A stretch of 64,000 nucleotides of DNA. Origin: Leptospira sanjuanensis (GTDB lineage Bacteria; Spirochaetota; Leptospiria; Leptospirales; Leptospiraceae). Within the stretch, counting starts at the first letter, position 1; each line of letters opens with the position of its first letter. The DNA lies in contig NZ_JAIZBH010000002.1 of the NCBI RefSeq assembly GCF_022267375.1, positions 190,001 to 254,000 of the forward strand. The letters are read 5' to 3'. A program made the position numbers and the translations under genes. Below, piece by piece: positions 41,818 through 53,749 of the stretch. The notes under the pieces were generated by a model. The model ran no database searches and was not told where the DNA came from. It saw only the letters and a list, made by a program, of their open reading frames with translations.

Positions 41818-44409
41818 TCAAAGACCCAGCAATTGATAAACGAAGTTCACGTCCAAAGATTGCCGAACGTGTCCCGCTAAACGGTCCAGGGATTTTTCAA
41901 GATTGTACGAAACTTGGATTTCACCCAAGGGTTGTTTGCCGTTGCGGGTTCGGATCCGATCCAAATAATTTCTCCGAAATTCGTCGCGATCAAAAACCCC
42001 GTGAATGTATGTTCCCCAGATTCTTCCCGTAGAATCGCTGTGACCGAGAGCTTCCTTGTCTTCGTTTAAAAAGATCGTTTCGTTTTGTCCGATCGACTCC
42101 GTTCTCCCATGATGGATTTCGTAACCCTCCACTTCGCAGCCGCTCGGATTATGAATCGCCTTGACTTGCTTGAGCGATTTATCTTTTTCGAATACGGTTT
42201 CCAGATCCAAAAGGCCGAGGCCTTTTGCGTTTCCCCGATCCGTTTCGATCCGATATGGATCCAAGACGTTTCTTCCGAGCATTTGATAACCGCCGCAGAT
42301 GCCAACGATATCCGTCCTTCCGTTTTTCGACAAGGTTAGGATCGATTCCGCTAAACCGACATTGCGTATATGATCCAGATCGGTGACTACATTTTTGCTT
42401 CCGGGAAGAATCAGAACGTCCGGTTCTCCCAGATCCTTTCGACTTTTCACGATGCGAACGCGTACGTCCGGCTCCATCCGGAGCGCGTCGATATCCGTAT
42501 GATTGGAAATCCTCGGTGTGTCGATTACGGCGACATCGATTCTATTTCCTAAGGGCGATGTGTCGTCTAACGTTCCTGATTTGAATTCAAGGGAATCTTC
42601 TTCGGGGAGTTCCAGATTTTGAAGGTGAGAAACGATTCCGAGGACGCGTTTGCCCGTGTGTTCTTCCAGATATTCCGTTCCCGTTTTGAGCAATTCTTTG
42701 ATTCCTCGAAATCGGTTGATGATAAAACCGGCCACGAGTTTTCGTTCCCATTCGGAGAGAGTCTCCATCGTTCCTAAGATCGATCCGAAAATTCCTCCGT
42801 GATCGATGTTTCCGATGAGAAAGACGTTGGCCTTTGCATACTCCGCCATTCTCATGTTTACGATGTCGTTTTTTTTCAGGTTCACTTCGGATGCGCTGCC
42901 GGCGCCTTCTATTAGGATCGCGTCATATTCGGACGAAAGGGAATCGTACGCTTTTTTCACCTCTTCAAACGCGAAGGATTTGTATTTCGAATAGTCTCTG
43001 AAATCCATGGCGGCGATCGGTTTGCCGTTGATGATTACCTGCGAATCCTTTTCGCTCGAAGGTTTGAGAAGAATGGGATTCATCCGAATGTCCGGAAGAA
43101 TTTTTGCGGCCTGTGCTTGCAACGCTTGTGCCCGTCCGATTTCCCCTCCTTCACGGGTAACGAAAGAATTTAAGGCCATGTTCTGCGATTTAAACGGAGC
43201 GACTTTGATTCCTTCTTGGACGAGAATTCGGCAGAATGCTGCGGTCATGACGCTTTTCCCGACGTTAGACGCCGTTCCTTGAAACATGATGGCCGGAGTT
43301 TTACGCGGGATTCTGCGAGGATGTTTTTTACCGTGGAATAACTCGTGGAGAGCGTTTAAAATCGTTTCGTTTTCTTCGGGAGTTCGGACCGCAATGCGAA
43401 CGAAATATTCCGAGAGTCCGGTAAAATTACCGCAATCTCGGATAGCGATCTTATACTTCGATAGAAGAAAGTTTGTAAGAGTCGCAGCCGTTCCGTATTT
43501 CCTTATTTTTACCAGAACAAAATTCGTTTCGCTTGGGAATACATGCAGAAAATCGAATTTACTGAGCTCCGCAACGAAGTTCCCTTTCCATTCGGAAACC
43601 TTGTTCCTTGTCGTCTTAAAAAAATCCGAATCGTCGATCGCTTTTTCGTAAACGGCCGCGGCGAGCGCGTTGACATTCCAACTGGGGAGTCTTTTTTTGA
43701 GTTGAGAACAAATTTCTGCCGAAGCGTTGCAGAAACCGATCCGCAGTCCCGGAATCGCGAGAATTTTCGTCAAAGACCGGATCAAGATCATATTTTCGGT
43801 TCGTTCGTTTTGAAACGAATCCTCTTCGGAAACGAATTCGATAAACGATTCGTCGATCACAAAAAAACTGTCGGAGAATGTCCGCACGAGCGTTTGAATT
43901 TCTTTTTTATCTAAAGCGAGTCCGGTGGGATTGTTCGGATGTCCCAAAAAAATCAACGCCCTCCGGTCCGGATTTGATCGTAGAACCTGTTCGATCGCAT
44001 CGACTCGAAGACGGAACGAATCTTCCTCGAGGAGGCGCAGTTCCGTGCAGGGAAGATTGGCGAGTTGAATCGCTTCCCGATAACCGCCGTAACAGGGTTC
44101 AATCAGAATCGCATAATCCGCGTTTACCGCAAATGGAATCTGATGGATAAGTTCCTCCGCTCCGTTTCCGAAGACGATCCGCTCGGGAAATATTCCATAC
44201 TTTGCATATATTTTTTCCTTTAAAGACGCGTAATCGGGATCGGGATAAGAGACAAGATCGCTGATCTTCGAGTTCAAAAACGGACGTAACCATTCCGGAA
44301 ACCCGAGCGGATTGATATTTGCGGAAAAGTCCAGGATTTGATCGGGCGTGCACCCTGCTCTGCGTGCAAACTCCCAAAGATTCCCGCCGTGTTTTGTATG
44401 TTCCACCAT
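41818..44409 (-). CDS. Fused threonine-phosphate decarboxylase / cobyric acid synthase
   Basis: This 863-residue protein joins two cobalamin-synthesis enzymes. Residues 1 to about 360 are the CobD/CobC aminotransferase-fold PLP enzyme (DFSANINPLG, GHPNNPTGL, PLP Lys K215 in SLTKILAIPGLRIGF), which makes the aminopropanol linker. After a basic linker (KKHPRRIPRK), residues 372-863 are CobQ: GTASNVGKS for ATP binding (378-386), and the glutamine amidotransferase Cys in VGICGGYQML. CobQ amidates adenosyl-cobyrinic acid a,c-diamide. The fusion couples late steps in one polypeptide. Start is an ATG in front of HGGNLWEFA, with a ribosome binding site that is weak. Confidence 0.9.
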   Translation of the reverse strand: MVEHTKHGGNLWEFARRAGCTPDQILDFSANINPLGFPEWLRPFLNSKISDLVSYPDPDYASLKEKIYAKYGIFPERIVFGNGAEELIHQIPFAVNADYAILIEPCYGGYREAIQLANLPCTELRLLEEDSFRLRVDAIEQVLRSNPDRRALIFLGHPNNPTGLALDKKEIQTLVRTFSDSFFVIDESFIEFVSEEDSFQNERTENMILIRSLTKILAIPGLRIGFCNASAEICSQLKKRLPSWNVNALAAAVYEKAIDDSDFFKTTRNKVSEWKGNFVAELSKFDFLHVFPSETNFVLVKIRKYGTAATLTNFLLSKYKIAIRDCGNFTGLSEYFVRIAVRTPEENETILNALHELFHGKKHPRRIPRKTPAIMFQGTASNVGKSVMTAAFCRILVQEGIKVAPFKSQNMALNSFVTREGGEIGRAQALQAQAAKILPDIRMNPILLKPSSEKDSQVIINGKPIAAMDFRDYSKYKSFAFEEVKKAYDSLSSEYDAILIEGAGSASEVNLKKNDIVNMRMAEYAKANVFLIGNIDHGGIFGSILGTMETLSEWERKLVAGFIINRFRGIKELLKTGTEYLEEHTGKRVLGIVSHLQNLELPEEDSLEFKSGTLDDTSPLGNRIDVAVIDTPRISNHTDIDALRMEPDVRVRIVKSRKDLGEPDVLILPGSKNVVTDLDHIRNVGLAESILTLSKNGRTDIVGICGGYQMLGRNVLDPYRIETDRGNAKGLGLLDLETVFEKDKSLKQVKAIHNPSGCEVEGYEIHHGRTESIGQNETIFLNEDKEALGHSDSTGRIWGTYIHGVFDRDEFRRNYLDRIRTRNGKQPLGEIQVSYNLEKSLDRLAGHVRQSLDVNFVYQLLGL

Positions 44410-44936
44410 ATCGGCTTTTTATCCTATTTGTCTGCCATTCCGATTTCGAACTGCAAGCGGAAGCCCGCTGACCATAAGTAGGCCGAGTTCTCGCTTTGTG
44501 CAACGGTTTGATTGCAAGTTCCCAAAAGATGCCTGTAAATTAGGGTAGAATTCTCCGAGAAGCATTAACGCATGTTACTGATAAATTGACTTTTTTAAGT
44601 TACGGATCGCCTTACTTCCGAGGACGAAAGGTATCAAATGAACTGTAATTCCACCGGCATTCGGATCGATTCTTTTGGAAAGAAGATTTTTTTCGATCGA
44701 TCTAAGAATCTTTTCGAGTTGAAACGCTTTTCTCTTTGATCTAAGATAAGATCGATTCGAAGTTTTGGAATTTGTTTGCAGAATTCTCCGGGGTGCGGCG
44801 CGGGTTCGATAGGATCGAAAAATCAAGTTTAATGAACTTAAACCTCGCTCTCTACGATCGCTCGGTAGGTTCTTATACTGAAATCGTTTCTAAGAATCCT
44901 GCTTGACCCTGAAAAAAAGAAACTTATACAGTTCGC
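44410..44936. other. Intergenic region between divergent genes, 527 bp
   Basis: It is bordered by the CobD-CobQ gene and the large membrane-anchored protein gene. The only features I can support are the leaderless promoter at its right end and a few short inverted repeats. No cobalamin riboswitch box is visible on the CobD-CobQ side. Confidence 0.4.
44903..44930 (+). promoter_or_regulatory. Promoter giving a possibly leaderless transcript
   Basis: TTGACC (44903-44908) and TATACA (44925-44930) are 16 bp apart, and the ATG follows after 6 bp, so transcription should start at the start codon. No Shine-Dalgarno sequence is present. Confidence 0.5.
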
Positions 44937-47066
44937 ATGTTTTTTTTAGCGCAAGCCCGCCCCATTCTTGTCTGGCCGGAATTTTCCTGGATCCCGGTCA
45001 TCAACGGAACTATCTTCGTGGCTCTCCTGTTGCTTGCGGGATATTATCTAGAACGTCGTTTTCGAAATTCGATCAAACATCGCGCCGCGTTGCGCGCTAG
45101 AATTCTCAAAAGACTTCCGCTGACATACATGAACGGAAGAGACGTGATTCAAATCCACTCCTTTGTGGATCATGCGTCCGTCTCCGTTCTTCAAAAGATC
45201 TCGGATTCTCACTCTTGGTTTCAGGAAGTGTTTCTTCCGGAACTTGCTTCGTTTCTCGCACATCAGGGAGAACTCCCCGCTTGGAGAGACGCGCTCATCG
45301 TCAAAAGGTTGCAACATCTTATTCACGATCTCGGGCCTCATCCGAGAAAATTGATTCCCGTCGTATTCTTGACCGATGGGGACGAAGCTTTTCCCGGACT
45401 TTTGTATTCTGGGCCTCCCGGTGCGGACTCCGTTCAGAAATCTCTTCACACGAAGGTTTTTACGAAGAAGTTGTATCATTCGTTTCCCGTATCGACCGGC
45501 GATAAGATTCACGTATTGTTTTCCGGCGAGGACAAGGAATGGATCCGTTTCGACGCGAAGATTCTCAGTTTAAACGGAAACGATATGGGAATTCAAGTCG
45601 AAACTCCCCCTGAAAAAGACGCGGAAAAGACGAGGGCTTGGGGTGGAATTCAAATGGGCGGCGTCAGCGTCCAGGAAGATGTCGCGCTTCCGGAGGAATT
45701 TCAAGGAAGTCTAACGCAGATTTTGAACTACGCGGCGATGGGGAACTCGGCAACGTCCGAGATTCAACGCAGGGTGCAAGCCTTTAAGGAACATCCCGGT
45801 CTTGTCCGCAAGGAACACAAACCCGAAGAAATTCAAACCTTCATTCAACTTTACTCCGCTTGTTATGCGAGATACAGATCGGACATCGGTCCGGTTCCGA
45901 AAGCGGTGCTTCTGTTTTTATATTTCTTTTATCTGGACGAGAATCTTCTTTCGGCGGGAAGAATCGTCCAGCTCTACGGAACTCTACAGAAGATCCGAGA
46001 TTATACTCAGGATGCAAATCCCTCCAATCATAAGATCGCCGTATATTTTTTACCGGAATGGCTCGGACTCATTCTTTCGGGAAAGAAAATTCCTTCGCGA
46101 AATCACCTGGCTCAATCGTACGAACAAGTGCGTGCGACGATGTTGCGTAAAACCGGAACGGACGAATTTGCGGGCGACAGCGGAATCGAAGATCTTCTTC
46201 ATCTTTTGGATTGGGAACTAAGCAATTTATTGTTCAACGGTCTGATCGGAGTATCCGCCAATCCGAACCTCGCGTATCCGATTCTTTCCGAAGATCAGAT
46301 GTACGGCGAGACGGACGCGTTCTTAATGACTCCGGAAAAACTGAACGCGGTCGTGGATCACGTTCATAAAATCGATAAACATCTTTTTTACAGACAAATC
46401 TCTTTCGAACCCGAGCAGACTCCCGGCAAACCCGAACTTGCTATGAAGGAAATCTGTCCCGATTGTATCATTCTTCCCGTATTCGGAAGCAGAGGCGTCC
46501 TTTGGCAGGAAATCACTTCGGGACTTTCGTCGAGAGGACGTCTCGTGTTTCCGCAGATTTTAAACGAGAACATGACTCTTGCGATCACGAGAACCCTCGG
46601 AGAATTTCGCTGGGAAATCGAACGGACCGTCCGCGGTAGAAAGTGGAAGGATTCTTCCCCTCCTTCGCTGACTTCGGAATATTATTTGTATCTGGAGAAT
46701 TACCGCAAGTCTCCGGCTTTGACGCCCGACGCAAAAAAAAGCATCGATCAACAACTGGTGAAATATAAGAAAAATCTAAAGGATATGTTCGCTAGCGATT
46801 ATTCGTATTGGATACTGTTCGAATCCTCGGGCAAACTCAGACTCAACCGCGTTTCGAGGGACATACTCAATCGTTACGTTCCGTTTTCTCCGCAGCTTCG
46901 GGCCGAGCTGCAGAAAAATCCGATTCTCAAGGAGTCCATGGATTCTTTCGAGGCGAGAAAACGAAGGCTCGTTTCCGGAATCAAAAAAAGATACAATCCT
47001 TATTTTCAGGCGGGAAACGTCCCCGTCGAAGTTCTGGAAACCATCAAGTTTTTCGAGGACATGTAA
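44937..47066 (+). CDS. Large membrane-anchored cytosolic protein with a PilZ-like insert
   Basis: The 709-residue protein has one membrane helix at its N-terminus (INGTIFVALLLLAGYYLERRF, residues ~22-42) and then a long cytosolic part. Residues 180-225 (TGDKIHVLFSGEDKEWIRFDAKILSLNGNDMGIQVE) resemble a PilZ-type beta barrel, but the arginine signature for cyclic-di-GMP is not obvious. The rest is helical and rich in charged residues, without a domain I recognise. Length and layout suggest a scaffold or sensor. It is followed by an antiparallel gene 5 bp away. Confidence 0.7.
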   Translation: MFFLAQARPILVWPEFSWIPVINGTIFVALLLLAGYYLERRFRNSIKHRAALRARILKRLPLTYMNGRDVIQIHSFVDHASVSVLQKISDSHSWFQEVFLPELASFLAHQGELPAWRDALIVKRLQHLIHDLGPHPRKLIPVVFLTDGDEAFPGLLYSGPPGADSVQKSLHTKVFTKKLYHSFPVSTGDKIHVLFSGEDKEWIRFDAKILSLNGNDMGIQVETPPEKDAEKTRAWGGIQMGGVSVQEDVALPEEFQGSLTQILNYAAMGNSATSEIQRRVQAFKEHPGLVRKEHKPEEIQTFIQLYSACYARYRSDIGPVPKAVLLFLYFFYLDENLLSAGRIVQLYGTLQKIRDYTQDANPSNHKIAVYFLPEWLGLILSGKKIPSRNHLAQSYEQVRATMLRKTGTDEFAGDSGIEDLLHLLDWELSNLLFNGLIGVSANPNLAYPILSEDQMYGETDAFLMTPEKLNAVVDHVHKIDKHLFYRQISFEPEQTPGKPELAMKEICPDCIILPVFGSRGVLWQEITSGLSSRGRLVFPQILNENMTLAITRTLGEFRWEIERTVRGRKWKDSSPPSLTSEYYLYLENYRKSPALTPDAKKSIDQQLVKYKKNLKDMFASDYSYWILFESSGKLRLNRVSRDILNRYVPFSPQLRAELQKNPILKESMDSFEARKRRLVSGIKKRYNPYFQAGNVPVEVLETIKFFEDM

Positions 47067-47071
47067 GAATA

Positions 47072-47539
47072 TTATAATAATCTTTCGAATGGAGAAGTGC
47101 GCCAATCCTTCGTTACGAAAAACTTGGAATGGCAGGCCGGGCAGGCGTAGTTTCCGGAAACCTGTATCTTCAGCAGATGAAAACAGCTTGGACAATTTAC
47201 CAGGACGGGGGAATTCTCCGTAAACGCCTCTCCGCCTGCGTCTTCCGCGGTTAGATGCGCTTTTGCGGATTCCCGATCTCCGAAGACGGGAATTTCGTTT
47301 TCTTGTTGGGAAGAAATTTCGATTCCGCCGGGAACGGAGCAGATCGCGAACCGGGTTTGCGGAAAACGCTCCGGAAGTCGGTTTAATATGGAAGCTCCCT
47401 CTAACGTTGCCGTTTGAAGTCCCGATGCGTCCAAAAGAATTTTGCGAGGAGCTTCCGTGAGATCTTCCAATTTGGAAAGCAACGCTTCTCCTAACTTAAA
47501 GTCCAGATCTCCTTGGAGGTTGATAATAATTTCTTTCAA
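47072..47539 (-). CDS. STAS-like domain with C-terminal zinc ribbon
   Basis: This 155-residue protein starts like an anti-sigma-factor antagonist/STAS domain (EIIINLQGDLDFKLGEALLSKLEDL, then KILLDASGLQTATLEGASIL, residues 1-95), but the usual phospho-Ser is replaced in the loop. After a linker it ends with a zinc ribbon CPSC-x16-CPAC (about residues 116-139). This combination is uncommon. It may relay a regulatory signal with metal-dependent partner binding. It is convergent with the large gene at 44937-47066. Confidence 0.75.
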   Translation of the reverse strand: MKEIIINLQGDLDFKLGEALLSKLEDLTEAPRKILLDASGLQTATLEGASILNRLPERFPQTRFAICSVPGGIEISSQQENEIPVFGDRESAKAHLTAEDAGGEAFTENSPVLVNCPSCFHLLKIQVSGNYACPACHSKFFVTKDWRTSPFERLL

Positions 47540-47688
47540 GGTGTCCCGATATTAGAACCGATTTATTCTCCTATTGGAGTGGGGCAAGAAAAGAATTTCT
47601 GCAACACATTTTTCGATTCGCCCAAAAATCGGCCGCATCCATTTCAAAAAGATTGGACTTTTGGGAACAAGCGGATTTTATTTCCTAC

Positions 47689-49587
47689 ATGCTCGGTCAT
47701 TGGAATCGGAGAATGTGGATCTTTCCTTTGGATCTTTTATTCATGGGGATCTCCTACTTTTTGGCGCATTGGATCCGTTTCGAATCGTTCGTTTTTCTCG
47801 CTCAACCGGAAAGATTTCTCACCTCTTTACTCATTGTCATCAGCGTTCGAGCCGCGGTTTTTATTCTTTCGGACATTTACAGATCGATTTGGGCCTATGC
47901 TTCCATTCACGACCTCGTGGAAATCATCAAGGTCACACTTCTTTCTTCCCTGATTTCGACCACGGCGCTTTTATTCTACAACCGATTCGAACAGCTCTCA
48001 AGAATGGTTCCGGTTCTCGATACGCTTCTTCTTTTGAGCTTTCTTTGTATCCGCAGTTTTTCCTGGAGAGTGTTCCGGGATCAGTACATTCTCAAAAAGG
48101 CAAAGGAAGAAGGACTTCCTACGCTCATTCTCGGTGCGGGAAAAGTCGGAGCTACGCTTCTTTCCGAAATCCGTAGGCACAACGAACTAAAACTCAATCC
48201 GGTAGGATTCTTGGACGACAACGTCCAAAAGATCGGCGCGCATATCCAAGGCGTTCCGATTCTCGCAAAGATCGACCAAGCAGAACAGATGATTCATCAG
48301 TTCGGAGTAAAACAAGTCATCATTGCGATCACCAATCCGGACGGAAAGTTGATCAGCCGTTTGATCCGTTCTTTCGAAAGCACGGACGTGAAGTTCAAGA
48401 TTCTTCCTTCTTTGGGATCTTTGTTTTTTGATTCTCCCAAACTGAATCAACTCCGGGAAGTTCAGGTGGAAGACCTTTTGGGTCGTCCGGTCGTAGACTT
48501 GGAAATCGAATCCATTCGTTCTTATCTCAAAGGCAAATCGATTCTCGTGACCGGGGCGGGAGGTTCGATCGGAAGCGAACTTTGCAGACAAGTCGCCGTA
48601 TTCGAGCCTTCGAGAATTCTCCTGTTGGATTCCGCCGAAACGCCGTTATACGAAATCGAATACGAACTGAAGAAAAAACTGCAAGGTCAGAATGTGGAAC
48701 TCGTTCCGATCGTCGCGGACATCAAAAATCTTTCTAGAGTCAGTTCGATCTTTGAAAAACATTCTCCGCAGGTCGTATTTCATTCCGCCGCTTACAAACA
48801 CGTTCCCATGATGGAAGTCAATCCGACCGAAGCTGTGATGAACAACATACTCGGTACGAAAAACATCGCGGACATTTCAAGACTTTCCGGCGTGGAACGT
48901 TTCGTTCTTATTTCCACCGATAAGGCCGTCAATCCGGTCAACATCATGGGCGCATCCAAACGCGCCGCCGAATTGTATCTACAACATGTTTCGAGAGAAA
49001 CCAGAACCAAGTTCATCACGGTTCGATTCGGGAACGTTCTCGGTTCGAACGGTTCGGTGATTCCTCGTTTTAGAGAACAGATCGCAAACGGTGGACCGGT
49101 CACGGTAACACACCCGGATGTAATTCGTTACTTCATGACGATTCCCGAAGCGACGCAGCTTGTGTTGCAGGCCGGAAGTATGGGAGAACGCGGAGAAATT
49201 TTTATCTTAGAAATGGGCGAGCCCGTCAAAATTTTGAATCTCGCCGAAGAAATGATTCGTCTTTGCGGACTCAGACCGCACGTGGATATTCCGATCCAAT
49301 TCACGGGACTCAGACCCGGAGAAAAACTGTTCGAAGAGCTTCTTTTGGATTTAGAAGGGATCAAAAAGACGCACCATCCGAAAATCAAGATCGCCGCTCC
49401 TCTGGAAAATCAGGAGACGACCACGTTCCTAGCGCGTTTCAACGAACTTCTGAACGCGGGCCGCACCAATAAAGACAAGGATATCTTCCTCGCCTTCAAG
49501 GCGCTCGTTCCGGAATACAAAATCCACGGGGATTATTTGAACGAGGCTAACGCGGGAATCGCAGATCAGAATTTAAAGAATGGATAA
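47689..49587 (+). CDS. Membrane-bound nucleotide-sugar dehydratase/epimerase (CapD/WbpM type)
   Basis: The protein of about 632 residues starts with four hydrophobic helices (residues ~5-130), then has the CoA-binding-like domain with GAGKVGATLL and a second Rossmann domain GAGGSIGSELC. STDKAVNPVNIMGASKRAAE contains the modified YxxxK active site (here MGASKR) that this UDP-GlcNAc 4,6-dehydratase group uses. It makes precursors for surface polysaccharide or protein glycosylation. The ATG at 47689 is preferred; a TTG at 47653 would add 12 residues. The next gene overlaps by 8 bp. Confidence 0.9.
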   Translation: MLGHWNRRMWIFPLDLLFMGISYFLAHWIRFESFVFLAQPERFLTSLLIVISVRAAVFILSDIYRSIWAYASIHDLVEIIKVTLLSSLISTTALLFYNRFEQLSRMVPVLDTLLLLSFLCIRSFSWRVFRDQYILKKAKEEGLPTLILGAGKVGATLLSEIRRHNELKLNPVGFLDDNVQKIGAHIQGVPILAKIDQAEQMIHQFGVKQVIIAITNPDGKLISRLIRSFESTDVKFKILPSLGSLFFDSPKLNQLREVQVEDLLGRPVVDLEIESIRSYLKGKSILVTGAGGSIGSELCRQVAVFEPSRILLLDSAETPLYEIEYELKKKLQGQNVELVPIVADIKNLSRVSSIFEKHSPQVVFHSAAYKHVPMMEVNPTEAVMNNILGTKNIADISRLSGVERFVLISTDKAVNPVNIMGASKRAAELYLQHVSRETRTKFITVRFGNVLGSNGSVIPRFREQIANGGPVTVTHPDVIRYFMTIPEATQLVLQAGSMGERGEIFILEMGEPVKILNLAEEMIRLCGLRPHVDIPIQFTGLRPGEKLFEELLLDLEGIKKTHHPKIKIAAPLENQETTTFLARFNELLNAGRTNKDKDIFLAFKALVPEYKIHGDYLNEANAGIADQNLKNG

Positions 49588-50052
49588 ACAAAATCTAAAA
49601 GAAGAAATCCTTACGCTCCGAAAGTTCAAACGTTCTTTGTTCGATCTTTACTGGGATCAGTTCGGAACCTTCTATCTGCAAGCCGTGCCCCATCGCCAAC
49701 TGGTTATCGGCAAACGCGGGTTAGTCGGCGACGAAAAAGAATCCGGGATCGTTCTCGTATTCGGACCAAAAGGCGGCGTTCGTCGTTTGGATCTTCAGGA
49801 AGAATGGATCTACGCGGAACTTCAATTCGGATACGTCTGGGAAGAAGTATTCATTCCCTGGGATTGTGTCCTACGCTATTTTGATAAAACTCAGGCAACA
49901 TTGACGAATTTAAAAGTTTTTACGACGGAGCCGGAGATCCTGCAAGATTTCCGTTCGGGCGAGAAGACGGTTACAATAGAGAAAAAAGAGGATGAGACGA
50001 AGGATGATAAGTCCAACGTGATTCAAGTGGATTTTGGGAGTAAATCGAAACA

Positions 50053-50056
<4 letters not shown>
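49580..50056 (+). CDS. SspB-like small protein (uncertain)
   Basis: The 158-residue protein overlaps the previous gene by 8 bp and the next by 4 bp. Its central part (GIVLVFGPKGGVRRLDL, then YAELQFGYVWEEVFIPWDCVLRYF) has the strand order of the ClpXP adaptor SspB, and it ends in an acidic tail (KKEDETKDDKSNVIQVDFGSKSKQ) with a final hydrophobic motif, as SspB does before its ClpX-binding end. Sequence similarity is weak, so this is tentative. No signal peptide. Confidence 0.55.
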
Positions 50057-51663
<1,607 letters not shown>

Positions 51664-51676
51664 ATTCACCGAGGTT

Positions 51677-52030
51677 AGCGACTCGCTGAGTTTAGGGAGA
51701 GTTTCAAAAAAAGTGAGTTTGTCGCGTTAAAAACTCAACAGAACGCTCCCTGAGTTGCGATCCGTAGAGAGCGACTCGCTGAGTTTAGGGAGAGTTTAAA
51801 AAAAGTGAGTTTGTCGCGTTAAAAACTCAACAGAACGCTCCCTGAGTTGCGATCCGTAGAGAGCGACTCGCTGAGTTTAGGGAGTGTTTCAAAAAAAGTG
51901 AGTTTGTCGCGTTAAAAACTCAACAGAACGCTCCCTGAGTTGCGATCCGTAGAGAGCGACTCGCTGAGTTTAGGGAGAGTTTAAAAAAAGTGGTTTTGTC
52001 GCGTTAAAAACTCAACAGAACGCTCCCTAT
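51677..52030. repeat. Four tandem copies of a 92-93 bp repeat
   Basis: Units begin at 51677, 51770, 51862 and 51955. Each starts AGCGACTCGCTGAGTTTAGG, runs through GTTTCAAAAAAAG or GTTTAAAAAAAG and GTCGCGTTAAAAACTCAACAG, and ends CTCCCTGAGTTGCGATCCG. Units differ by single substitutions and a one-base indel. The fourth unit diverges after AACGCTCCCTATGAG. Within each unit GAGTTTAGGGAG and CTCCCTGAGTTG are imperfectly complementary, so each can fold. The array lies between the permease and htpX. A related AACGCTCCCTATGGGTTGCG occurs upstream of efp (15013). Confidence 0.9.
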
Positions 52031-52151
52031 GAGTCGCGTTCTGGGTCTAACTTCCAAATAGAATCCGATAGGATTTCGAACGAAGTGCTTATTTTTAGTT
52101 TAAGAAATTCAATCTCGCTCTCTATGAATCGCGAGATAAGGAGAAACCAAA
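52031..52151. other. Leader region of htpX
   Basis: This stretch follows the tandem array. It has one hairpin (TCTCGC/GCGAGA, 52113-52136) just before the htpX ribosome binding site GGAG. Nothing else is recognised. Confidence 0.35.
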
Positions 52152-53039
<888 letters not shown>

Positions 53040-53064
53040 GAACCGATTCTTCCTCGAACGAAAT

Positions 53065-53088
53065 AAAGCCCGGTTTTGCCGGGCTTTT
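53065..53088 (+). terminator. Rho-independent terminator of htpX
   Basis: AGCCCGG/CCGGGCT with loop TTTTG (53067-53073 and 53079-53085), followed by TTTT and preceded by A residues that extend the stem. It ends 26 bp after the htpX stop. Confidence 0.9.
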
Positions 53089-53146
53089 CCGTATTCCGAA
53101 CAAAAAAGAATTGTTTGAAATGTCTCCGGTTTTTTGAATAGAACCC

Positions 53147-53711
<565 letters not shown>

Positions 53712-53749
53712 AAAATTCTAAATTAGAAGTTTCTTATTGGGAGGGCCCA

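Noticed and set aside
44575..44826. 83-codon minus-strand frame upstream of CobD-CobQ
   Set aside because: It has no ribosome binding site or recognisable domain. A fragment of an older gene cannot be ruled out, but nothing supports it.
44410..44936. Cobalamin riboswitch in front of CobD-CobQ
   Set aside because: I looked for the B12-box and the flanking stem pattern on the relevant strand and found none. A full Rfam covariance search would settle it.
51677..52030. CRISPR array
   Set aside because: Repeat units are contiguous and 92-93 bp long, with no unique spacers. No cas gene is nearby.
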